Origin: Cricetomys ansorgei
Lineage: Eukaryota; Chordata; Mammalia; Rodentia; Nesomyidae
Assembly: GCA_026225945.1 (NCBI GenBank)
Contig: JAMJFZ010004031.1
Location: 7,120,501-7,184,500 of the forward strand
Direction: 5' to 3'
Length of the DNA: 64,000 bases
Shown: positions 12,065 through 21,415 of the stretch, in pieces
Layout of the letters: the number at the start of each line of letters is the position of its first letter
How positions within the stretch are numbered: the stretch's first letter is position 1
The notes under the pieces: generated by a model
The model's database searches: none
Told to the model about the DNA's origin: nothing
What the model saw: only the letters and a program-made list of their open reading frames with translations
Position numbers and translations under genes: made by a program

Positions 12065-12310
12065 GGGCTGGGGGGATGGCTCGGTAGGTAAAGCTCTTGC
12101 TGAACAAGCATGAGGACCTAAGTTTGGACCCCAGCACCCACAGAAAAGCCAGGTGAGGTGCCCCCCCCACATCTGTCACAGCTTAGAGGGGATGAGGAGT
12201 AAGGGAGGGACAGGGAGAATGGAGAGGACAAGAGATCCCAGGAGTTCCAGCAGAAATGGCAAGATCCAGCTTCAATAAGAGATCCTGCCTCCGAAATATG
12301 ATTGGGAGAG
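12065..12310 (+). repeat. B3-type SINE, 5' part
   Basis: It starts with GGGCTGGGGGGATGGCTC, the tRNA-like head of the rodent B2/B3 group. The B-box-like region reads TTTGGACCCCAGCACCCAC, and then the B3-specific body follows. The element stops at 12310, where an LTR interrupts it, and resumes at 12703. This is a clear nested insertion. Confidence 0.8.
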
Positions 12311-12702
12311 TGTACTGGCTGGTTTTATGGTGACTTGACACAAGTTAGAATCATCAGAGGGGAAGGAGCCTCAGTTGAGAAAAATGCCTCCATAAGATCC
12401 AGCTGTAAGGCATTTTATTAATTGATGGGGGAGGGTGGTTGATGCCGTCCCGGGGCTGGTGGTGCTGGGTTCTATAAGAGAGAAGACTGAGCAAGCCATG
12501 GAAAGTAAGCCAGTAAGCAGCACCCCTCCATGGCCTCTGCAACAGCTCCTGCCTCCAGGTTCCTGCCCTGTTTGAGTTCAAGTCCTGACTTCCTCTGAGG
12601 ATAAACAGCGATGTGGAAGTATAAGCCAAGTAACCCCTTCCTTCCCAACTTGCTTTTTGGTCATGGTGCTTTGTCACATCAATGAAAACCATAACTAAGA
12701 CA
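12311..12702 (+). mobile_element. Solo LTR, ERVL-MaLR type (ORR1-like)
   Basis: The 392-base element begins TGTACTGGCTGGTTTTATGG and ends ATAACTAAGACA, with TG..CA termini. It is flanked by an exact 5-bp duplication GAGAG (12306-12310 and 12703-12707), the size expected for ERVL/MaLR. Internal landmarks are TTGACACAAG, ATGCCTCCATAAGAT, GTAAGCAGCACCCCTCC and GTATAAGCCAAGTAA. No internal retroviral sequence remains, so it is a solo LTR. It sits inside a B3 SINE and is therefore younger than that SINE. The subfamily name is from memory. Confidence 0.85.
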
Positions 12703-12832
12703 GAGAGCAAAAGAAGAATAGTGAAATCTACCTGTGGTCTTCACATGTGAATGTACAGGTGAGCACATATACACACATGCATACGCTTCACACAAACACA
12801 TACGAATAACAAATAAATAAATAAGTAAAATT
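12703..12832 (+). repeat. B3-type SINE, 3' part with tail
   Basis: Continuation of the SINE begun at 12065, after one copy of the GAGAG duplication. It shows CTACCTGTGGTCTTCACATG, the CA-rich GCACATATACACACATGC stretch and an AATAAATAAATAAG tail, all typical of B3 3' ends. Confidence 0.75.
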
Positions 12833-13243
12833 CTAAGTGCTTTTATTTTTCGGATGAAGTTGACCTTGCTATTATTTCATTGTTATTGGTGAGGAAACTG
12901 AGACCTAATGATGTTCAGGGCCTACCTGACTTCAGGAACATAGGTCAATATTTCTGATATTAGATCTAGAGCACCACTGGGAAGTCATTGAACGCACATT
13001 TAAATATAACTCTCACATGTTATCCAAACGTGAGTGATCTTTTGCAGGCTATGCATCTCCTTCTCTGTGCTTTTCTTTGTCCTTAGACCTTTCCAAAGAA
13101 GGGTCACAGACAGACTGCTTCAGACCAGGATGGTGCTTCCTTTTGTCTTGCCAAAGTATAGAAGCATCGCACAGCTGGCTCCCACATAGTAAGGCAGGGA
13201 TGTCACTAGGAGACACTAGTGAAGAACAAGAAGGGCAGAAGGG
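12833..13243. other. Unique sequence with a possible MIR scrap
   Basis: GTGAGGAAACTGAGACC at about 12890-12906 resembles an antisense MIR core, but too little surrounds it to be sure. Overlapping frames at 13049-13300 on both strands have no known motif. Confidence 0.4.
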
Positions 13244-13466
13244 GAGCCAGGTCCTGTGGTACAGGTCTAGAATCTCAGGAGGCTGAGACAGGAGGAACAC
13301 AAGTCCAAGGCTAGCCTATGCTGTGGGGTGAGTGCATGGCCAGCCTGGGCAGCCTTAAGAGCCCTTGTCTCAAAATAAAAAGAGTATAGAGGCATCACTC
13401 AGTGGTAGAGCACTTACCTAGCATTCCCAGGACTTTGAGTTCAGCCCCCAGCACCCCCTCAAATTG
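13244..13466 (+). repeat. B4-type SINE (B1-like head plus ID-like 3' part)
   Basis: The left half is B1-like: GAATCTCAGGAGGCTGAGAC, then GCCAGCCTGGGCAGC and CCTTGTCTCAAAATAAAA. The right half is ID/tRNA-Ala-like: CTCAGTGGTAGAGCACTTAC, CTAGCATTCCCAGG and TTCAGCCCCCAGCACC. This dimeric order defines the rodent B4/RSINE1 group. It is moderately diverged. Confidence 0.8.
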
Positions 13467-13704
13467 AACTGAGGGATGTTCAGCAAGCAAAATATAAACA
13501 AGGGAGCAAGCAAGGAAGGAGAAAGAACAGCTTCTTCCAGAGCCAGCCCCTAGGTCACCTTGCAGCCATCTGCCACCGCCTCCCAGCTGGTCTCTCAACC
13601 ACAGGCTGGTGTCCTTCCAGCTCTTTCAACAGAAGGCGGCTTTCGGGACAGGGCAATGAGGCGCTCCGAGGAAGAAGACCCAAAGGTATCTGCTGTTGTG
13701 GACT

Positions 13705-13790
13705 AGGGTAAGTCATCAACGTCTTCGGGTCTCTATTTCCTCATCTGCATAAATTAAATAGTGAGAAATAGCGCATTTCATCAAATGCTG
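13705..13790 (+). repeat. MIR SINE remnant (sense)
   Basis: GGTAAGTCATCAACGTCTTC, TCTCTATTTCCTCATCTGC and an AT-rich follow-up match the MIR core, at low identity. Confidence 0.6.
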
Positions 13791-16549
13791 ATCATTCGGT
13801 GAGGTCATGTCTCTTCAGCAGCTTGACAAAATTATCACTGGCGTGTGATAAGCTGCACATATTTGAGAGATGGAATATTTGAAAGAGGATTGTTTGAGAA
13901 ACGTAAAACTTGGGTCTCTTCCAGACTTAACGGTCTCACAGTAGCTCCACCAGTCTTTAAGCCACTTTCCTGTTTTTTGTTTATGGAGAGCGTTCATAAC
14001 TGGTGAGCTGAGCTTGCCCGACCCGTCTCATCCGGGACCCTTTTCTGACACAGACACTGCAGTACCACCCAGTATCCGGCCTCAGTTCACCCTCTCTCAC
14101 CAGACTTCTCCCTGAAATACCAGCAGGATGCCAAGTACACACCAACCAGAACCCTTTTCCCTTGCACCTCTTACACCTTCTGAGCCCCAAGAGCTCTTTG
14201 CCAGACGGTGGGCGAGAGCAAAAACCATGACTATCCAGTACCTTCCAAGAGAACCTCTGGGTCGTGTTCCCAGAGGAACCATCCTTCCCTGGGGTCAGTC
14301 TTTTACTTCCAGTGCTCTGTCCCCTGTGAAACCCTTTTAATTACCATTAATTAACAAACCACATCCCCACTACAGCCCTCCTTCAGGCTTTCATACAATC
14401 TAAAGTGTGGTTTCATTTTGTAACGTTCTCAGAGGTACAAACGCCACACAGGAAATTATTCTTCTCATATTCTCGTAGCACAAAGCAGACCTATACAATA
14501 GTTGTTGATTTTAGAATAGTCCATCAGCAAACCACGGTGTGTGAGAGAAACTTTCCAAGTGGTCAGGCCACCATTGCCCCTTGGTGGACCACCTGGCCCC
14601 ACTGGGAGGACCGTACAGGCAATGACAGCCTGATTCACAGCTTTGTCCAAAGCCAAGCACAGAGAAGCTATGCTCAAGGACATCTTCCTGCAGCTGGACA
14701 AAGACAAGTGTCTCCTAGCAACCGGATTCCTGTGGCTTCCGGTCCTGGGAGCCAGCTGTGCCTGCTACCTTGCTGGGCACGGTTTTACATATTGGCCTTC
14801 CTGATCAGTTGCACTTATTCTAGATGCTGAAATATTTAGGAGTAAGGTCTGAGCTGTTGACTATCTGCCTCAATGAGAGCTGGGATATCATTTCACAACT
14901 TTCATGTTTTAAGAAATATTTGGTCTAAACCTAAAAAAGAGCAGGTACAGTTTTAAAAGATTTTGTTTACGTCAGGGCAGTTGGTTTGAAAGACTCATAA
15001 AAAGGGAAAAAGCTTGCATTCTTTCCATCCAATAATCAAAAAGTACTTAGACCTATTTCAAAGAGATGCACTTGTCATTCAAAGCCTGCTATGGCAGTAA
15101 AGTTTAACTTGGCAAGTTCATAGATGCAGGGAGAAAGAGACGTCAAATGGGGAGGAAATGGTTCCAGATCCTGATAGGTTGTGATGGCTTACGATGGCTG
15201 TTGCAATGTGACTTGAGTATCTACACCCTTCCTGTTGTTTCTAAAGATTTCCAACCTCAATATTTAATGTGTGTAGCTCCATGGTTTTATCTTGGTGAGA
15301 CTGAATGTAGCACTGGTGTTGCATTTCTAGTTTATTCATATTTACCAAGACTCTATGTTTCTCACTGTTTTAGAATAGACTTTCATTGGGACTTCATAAT
15401 GAAGGGTTCAAAACCTAACGCTAAATGTATTTTTTTTAGTTCCCAAACCTCATAATTATGAGTTAAAAGGCTAATTATCTTTCTCTCTCAGAAAATGCTG
15501 AGATGAGATTTAAAGCTTGAAATAAATGTTCACAGTCACACATAACAGAAGAGCGGCAAACCCCAGACTCCTTTTCCAGGGAAGCCACCAAATCCTGCTG
15601 TTTGCCTGGGTTCAAGCTCAAAATCAGCTGCTTTCAGATTTGCTCAGCTAGCATGGGTCTCATGTAGACATGACGAGTTCCTTGGAAGTAGCCTTTATTT
15701 CCTCTCTCTTCCCTTCTGATGATTTGGGCCATGGCAGAGGATTGCTCCGGACCACAGCACCTGGGATACAGCCTTACACTTTTCCCACAGAGAGTTCAGG
15801 ATGTGGCATGATGACACTATGGGCTTTTGTCATTGCATCTTCCATGCAACAAAATTTATCCCTGGATGAAGTCTTTATTCAAAAGGTCTTGGCCAGTCCC
15901 TGGAAACCCATGAGCTACTTAGCTTTCTCTGTGGGGCTTCTATCCACTTTGATTTCTGTGGTGCAAAATTAGTCATTCATTTTGGTCAGGGCACTCACAT
16001 GTGACTCTATTTGGTCACTAAGTAAACTCGCACGTGTTTCAAGGCTTTCTTCCTGGTCTCCCGCTGTTCTTCATCCCCTGAACTAATCAGAATCCCACCA
16101 TGTATCTTGAAAGAATGACTATCTCTGAAGTTCCCAAAGAACCCTTGGTTCAAATGAAAAGCTGCTTGGCCACCCACCTGCATGAGATCTGGTATCTTGG
16201 TCTTTAATTGTAAGTCCCTTCCTAATAAATACAGTTCTCAAAAGGAGGAGAATGTACCTGTCACTTCTCTGGCTCCCTCTGAACACCTGACTATAGTAGA
16301 ATGAGCTGAGGACAGGCAGGTGAGGCCCCAAGGCAGGCCTGCACCTTACTCCTATGCCCAGTGCTTCATTCCCTGGTAGAAATTCAAGAGCATTCAAAGA
16401 TAGGGGGCCTGAGTCCCAGTGTTCGTCATTTCTATTTCTTTGTGGTTTATGTAACACTTAGAAAGGGCCAAATTGACAAGAGGATTTGGGAAATCAAACC
16501 CATTGCAGGGTGATGTAGAATACTGCTAACTGTGTTGCATTTCTACAGA
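13791..16549. other. Unique sequence, nothing recognised
   Basis: No repeats recognised over 2.7 kb. TTAATTACCATTAATTAA at 14338-14355 is a tight pair of homeodomain-type cores. The 141-codon frame at 14405-14830 shows no domain, signal or codon pattern that I can support as coding. Confidence 0.5.
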
Positions 16550-16745
16550 ACTCAATTAAACTCCTGGGTTTGTCATTTATTAGCTGTGTGACCTTCTGAA
16601 AGCCATTTGACTTCTCTGAGCCTCATATTCCTTACCCATTAAATAGAAATCGTGATAACTGCTCGTATGAAAAGTTAGGGCGAAGACAAAGTGAAACCAT
16701 GTGTTCGAAGGATTTGGCAAGCTCTGCACTGAGCAGCAGGTGGTA
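16550..16745 (+). repeat. MIR SINE remnant (sense)
   Basis: TCATTTATTAGCTGTGTGAC, TGAAAGCCATTTGACTTCTC, TGAGCCTCATATTCCTTACC and an AAATAGAAATCGTGATAAC stretch follow the MIR core in order. The 3' portion (16707-16745) resembles a segment at 17465-17512; see findings. Confidence 0.75.
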
Positions 16746-16985
16746 ACACGGCGCGCTCTGAGGTGTGTAGGATCGTAGGTTGTCTTATCAATCACCTGGT
16801 GCTGATGTGGAAAATACCACACCGACTGGTATAAAGATTCAAACAGAGAAACAAACTTTGGACGCCCTGTTCCTTCGAAAACTTTATAACTCCATTGATA
16901 ACTGAGGAGACCCACACAGAAACCCGCAGAGGAGAATAAGAGCAGCAGAACACAACTTGTCCAGGAATGAGACCTCTGATGGCCA
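16746..16985. other. Unique sequence, nothing recognised
   Basis: Short interval between a MIR and the ERVL-type LTR. A 139-codon minus-strand frame (16580-16999) crosses it but also crosses the MIR, which argues against coding. Confidence 0.5.
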
Positions 16986-17707
16986 CTCTTAGTTGCCAAC
17001 TGAACACATCTGGAATGAACTGAAACCTAAACAGCCGGGTACACCTGTGAGGAAATCTTTTTATTAATTAAATCATTTGAAGTGTGGAAGAACCTCTCTC
17101 AATCCAGATCTTTTAAGGTGGGAAGATCCACCTCTAATCTGAGCCACATTTTCCTCTGGCAGCCTGTATAAAGGACATAGAAGGAAGAAGCTAGCTCCCT
17201 TTGCCTGCCTGCTCTCACTCTTGCTGGCAAGTCCATTTCTTCACTGGCATTTGAGACTACTTCTTCAAGATTCTGGCATATACTGAAGATCAGCTGAGAC
17301 ATCCAGCCTTGTGGACTGAACAACTACTGGATTCTTGGACCTTCTGTTGGTAGACAGCCATTGTTGAACTAGCTGGACCACCACCTATAAACCATTCTAA
17401 TATTCTAATAAAGCCCACATTTCCCACATTTATGGACACACACACACACACACACACACACATATGCAAAGAATTTGGCAAGCTTTGTACTGAATAACAA
17501 TAGTACACAGGTACGTATTCTACATTTTATACATTAGAGTTTCTGTAACTCTTATTTAAAAGTGAGAGGGGGAGAGATTGGCTGAAATATAATAAAGGGT
17601 GACCCAGCACTGTCAGCAGGGGTCTTACTAGTATCCACAGGGATGATGCAGTCCCTTCTGAATATATTCTATAAGTTCTGTTCCTCTAGAGACCCCTGAC
17701 TAGTACA
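16986..17707 (+). mobile_element. ERVL-type solo LTR (RMER15/MLT2-like), interrupted
   Basis: The 5' part starts near TTAGTTGCCAACTGAACAC. The body has AGATCCACCTCTAATCTG, GCAGCCTGTATAAAGGACAT, GCTGAGACATCCAGCC and GGACTGAACAACTACTGG. The 3' end is TCTATAAGTTCTGTTCCTCT, then AGAGACCCCTGACTAGTACA, the typical ERVL LTR terminus. Between about 17430 and 17645 the element is broken by a CA tract and foreign sequence. No internal retroviral sequence is seen. The exact left edge and subfamily are uncertain. Confidence 0.65.
17436..17462. repeat. (AC)n microsatellite inside the LTR
   Basis: About 13 AC units lying within the ERVL-type LTR. Confidence 0.95.
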
Positions 17708-17984
17708 CTACCCACTCTTAGGGGAATCAAGTTCACTATGAGGCCCATACAGCCTCTATTATTGCCTGTAACTATGCCTGCCTCCACCAGGACATCCTAG
17801 GAAGCAGCCCTCGACAGACATGTACCCAATACTCATCTACATGCACCCCAAACCCATCTGCTTGTGTGCTCTGTGCCAGGTACTACGAAGCTGGTTCCTG
17901 GAAACTGTCTGTGGGACGCCAGTCTTCCTGGGGCTTGGTTCATGTGTATTTTTTGGTTCATTTCTAATTACTGCATAGGAATGA

Positions 17985-18165
17985 ACTCTTCACATTTCAA
18001 CAAGATAAAGTGAGCCCCATTTCAAAGATCAAAGAAATTAAGCACAAAGAGACTGGCATGCCCAGCACCACAAGAAAAAAAAAAATGCACAGCAGAACGG
18101 GAGCAGAACTGATTGAGGCTCTCTGGAGCTGACCCAGACGACTATGCCATCTGCTCTCTGATAGT
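17985..18165 (-). repeat. MIR SINE remnant (antisense)
   Basis: CCCCATTTCAAAGATCAAAG, AAATTAAGCACAAAGAGAC and a trailing GAGGCTCTCTGGAGCTGACC ... CTATGCCATCTGC follow the reversed MIR order from core to tRNA-related head. It is poorly preserved and interrupted by an A tract. Confidence 0.5.
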
Positions 18166-19179
18166 ACCTGGTCAGATGAGGGAATGCTTTTGTGCTTCTA
18201 GCTTGGTTCCCTGACTTATCTTTCTGAAGATGGGTTTTCTTGATATTTCTTAAAATGGATTTTCTGGATGAAACAATTGAGCTTCTCTCTCTTTTCTTTC
18301 CTCAGTGCTGAAGGTGCCAGCAGGGACTGTAATATCCTTGTGGATCCTAGCAAGGCCCCTGCTGGCCATGCTGGACCCCTCTTTGAAAAAAGTTACAAAA
18401 GTCCAATGTATAAAAGGTATCTACCACAAAGAGATTGACTTCATAATCAAGTAAAATCAACTCTTAACTTGAAAGCTGTTACAGCCTTTGAAGTAGTATT
18501 AAGTTGTGCTGGACACAAGCTCCCTGAAACATTGAATTGTTACACAGAATGAAAAGGAGTAGTTTCCTTTTGGTTCCTACACATGGGCACGAGTCCCTTT
18601 ACTTAAAGCCCTGTGACATTGGAGTGATACAGTCTGAACCCCTTTCTCCATCTCTCACAATCAGAGGCAAAGGACATAAACCACCAGTTCTAACCAGACT
18701 GGAAATGGAGTATTTCCTCAGAACCTAATATCACTTCTTTTCTGGATCCTTCCACTGCTACGGAAATCATATGAATAAGAGAATTAAAAAAAAAAAAAAC
18801 CTGACTCACATTTGTAAATCAGAAACATCTATGAAAAGAGAAAACTGGCTGCTGAAATAGTTTCAGAGCGTCAGTGTTTTGGTTTTTTTTTTTTTTAAGG
18901 ATGAGCATAATCCTTTACTGTGTTCCTTTCAGAGCCTGGACCATCAGAGGCACACAGTAGACCAAGTACTAAGTCTTGTTCATGGTTAACAAATGACACA
19001 CAAAACACTAAAACTGCTCCCTTGAAACAGGAATCAAAGAGCCCTCACGAGCAGACCCATGCACATCCGGAGGGGAGAGTCACCCAGCGTGGGATGGAGA
19101 CAGTCCAGGGGAGTGCACATTTCCTAGGGGTCCTGTTAAATAATGACAGGACACAAAACCCCAACTCGATGTGCTGGAA

Positions 19180-19214
<35 letters not shown>

Positions 19215-20089
19215 CTTTTTGAAAACCATTGCCAAAGCCCTTCAAAGCCAGAGACTAGAAGAACACGTGTTATGAACACAGCAACAGCCATTTCAAATAT
19301 CACTCTGTTTATGAGTCCAATCTTCATCTCCTTTATCGCTTTGGCACACTATTTAGGAAATAACAGGGAAAGAGAAATATGAAGCTAGAGACAGAGAATT
19401 TAATTAAAAAACAAAACTACCCACCTTGCCTTCAGGGTCAGGAAGTACACTGGCCTTCTTCTGAAGCGAGACTGAACTTAACACTGGCATGCCAAATGAC
19501 CGTGTATCTATTTAAAAGAAATAGAAAATTGGCTTTTAAAAGGAAATAGCAGCTGTAATATCTCAGTCCTACTCATTGCAAGCCTTAACCCCTCAAAGAT
19601 TAAAAAAGTAAAAAGTAAAGGAAGACAACACTGGGGCTCTCTGGTCAGGCAGAAGGCAGAGTCCTCAGGTCACCTTTTCCTCTGGTTTGCAAAACAAAAT
19701 AAAACCAAACAGCCACAGAGAGTGGTGTTGATTGCAGAGGGTACAGACCTTAAAACAACTCGCACCCTCCCGGGTCCCTCTCAAAGCCTTCAGTGTGAGC
19801 GGTAGAAGCTGTACTCTCAACACCAATGTCACCACCAGCTGCTTAAATGGCACGAAAGTACACTTAGCACAGAGAGGAAAGTGACTGACAGGGATCCGCA
19901 GAGCCAGCCCCACTGCCACTAAGACGGCTTTAAAAGCCCACACAAGGAGAATAAAAAGAAAAGCACATTTTGCAATAGAATAAATTCTTTTTTTTTTTTT
20001 TTTTATTGAGACCGCGGAAAGTCACATGACCCTGCATGTAGCCTTTTAGGAAAGCAACAGAAATGGTAAAGAAAGGAGTGGGGGCCCGC
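18166..20089. other. Unique sequence, left part of a repeat-free interval
   Basis: No interspersed repeat recognised. It contains A and T tracts (18786-18800, 18882-18896, 19986-20003) and one CA array. No exon is supported. Confidence 0.5.
19181..19215. repeat. (AC)n microsatellite
   Basis: About 17 AC units with one CG interruption near the right end. Confidence 0.97.
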
Positions 20090-20420
20090 CTCTCCTGCCG
20101 CCGCCGCCTCCCAGCCTGTCCCAGCAGTCCGCATTCTTCTGGGCGCATCTGTGGAGCTATTAAGTGGGATAATCCCTCTGGCCTTTGATACATTTCTGGA
20201 CATGATTATTTCATTACTCGCAGTATATCAGTAGGATCATAATAAAAAGGACTTCTGACAACCTGCCAAGAGTTTTGTGGCCTTGTAAACACAAAAGTGC
20301 TCTAATAAAATTTTATTAAGTGTTAAAAAGTCATAAAAAGTGAAATAACATAAACTACAAAATTTACTGTCCTCAGCAAATGCTGAAAATATCGTCCACA
20401 GTAAAATTAAATTAGCATGT
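20090..20420. promoter_or_regulatory. Candidate conserved element left of the CpG island
   Basis: A short GC cluster (GCCGCCGCCGCCTCC near 20098-20112) is followed by about 280 bases of AT-rich, non-repetitive sequence. The stretch has TGATACATTTCTGG, GATTATTTCATTACTC, TCATAATAAAAAGG and the perfect 16-base palindrome TAATAAAATTTTATTA (20303-20318). The TTTTATTA/TAATAAAA halves fit posterior-HOX or CDX-type sites. Regulatory function is inferred from composition, repeat absence and the adjoining CpG island. Confidence 0.4.
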
Positions 20421-20624
20421 AATAGACAGAGAAGCAGTGTGGACAGGGTTTAAAAAGAGGATCCAGGGGAAAATGACACCCGTAACCCAATCAGGGTCAC
20501 AGGGATTTAATTCGGATCCCCCCACCCCAAATGTGAATAAATGTGCTGATTACAGACGAGAGCTCAGGGGTTACAGGAGCCTCACACATTGTCAATACTT
20601 TGCATGAAATAATATATTGCAGAT
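20421..20624. other. Unique sequence bordering the CpG island
   Basis: Transition zone from AT-rich DNA to the CpG island. No repeat and no core-promoter element that I can place with confidence. Confidence 0.5.
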
Positions 20625-21415
20625 TGTGAGGCGCGCGGGGAGACCCAGAGAGCGTCCGGGGGCCGACGGCGGGCCAGGGTGTCCACTAGGGCGCGCTGCG
20701 AGACCGGGAATCCCCGGCAGGGTGCCCACGCCGCCCGGGGCCCAGAGCGCCTCGCCTCGCCCCCTCCAAATCATATTTACAGTGCGAGGGTGTCCCCCCA
20801 CCACCACCACTCCTGTGACATTTTCTCCAAATTGGAAGAAAATGAAGTGTAGGTCGAGCTTTGCCGCAGGCAGCGCTCGGTCCCCTTTTCGGATCAGGAG
20901 CCTGGGCGTGGGATGCGCTGTCCACCGAGATGCTAAACCTCGGTGGGGGGGGAGCATCGGGTGGGGGCAGGCCATCGCTCCTGCAGTGACCGTCCCCCCC
21001 CGAGGCGAGGCCGAAGATGCCGAGAGGCCGATATCCGGCTTCGCGCGGGCCTTTGGGGCTCTCCGACGGCTGGCGGGGTGTTGAATCCGCTCCCGCCAGG
21101 GACAAGTGCATCCGCCAGCTCCGGAGTCACGTCTCTCCTGCTTAGCCCGTCCTGGGAGCTCAGAGGGACCCACAGCCCTGGGGTCCCCACTCCCCGCCTC
21201 CCTGCCGTGCTGAGTCGCTGCCCAGGAGCAGGCTCAGAAGGGCAGCTGCACCGAGTTCCCCTTCCACCCGGGACAGGTCTGGACCGGATGGGCCCACGGA
21301 GGAAAAGGGTCTCCTCAGAGCCCACCTTGGAGGCTCCGCCTGGAAAAGAGTACACCTTCCTCTCCAAGCTACTCCATGTGGACCCTGATGGGCGGGAAGT
21401 CTGGAGCGCAAAGCC
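20625..21415. promoter_or_regulatory. CpG island
   Basis: About 790 bases with high GC and frequent CpG (for example GGCGCGCGGGGAG, CCGACGGCGGGCC, GCCGAGAGGCCGATATCCGG, CTTCGCGCGGGC), in a window that is otherwise CpG-poor. It lies inside a 7.8-kb interval without recognisable transposons. It is a candidate promoter or orphan CpG island. Transcript direction, TSS and product are unknown. Open frames on both strands are by-products of GC richness; the longest (20943-21635) opens with GTG and its first ATG is at 21288. Confidence 0.7.

Noticed and set aside
12065..12110. tRNA gene (tRNA-like boxes A and B)
   Set aside because: The tRNA-like head belongs to a B2/B3-group SINE, as do the similar heads at 32707, 36051 and 48529. 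No free-standing tRNA cloverleaf was found.
14405..14830. 141-codon plus-strand frame
   Set aside because: It has no recognisable domain, no conserved-looking composition and an overlapping frame on the other strand; the length is compatible with chance in 64 kb.
16580..16999. 139-codon minus-strand frame
   Set aside because: Part of it lies in a MIR SINE remnant, so it is not a conserved coding exon.
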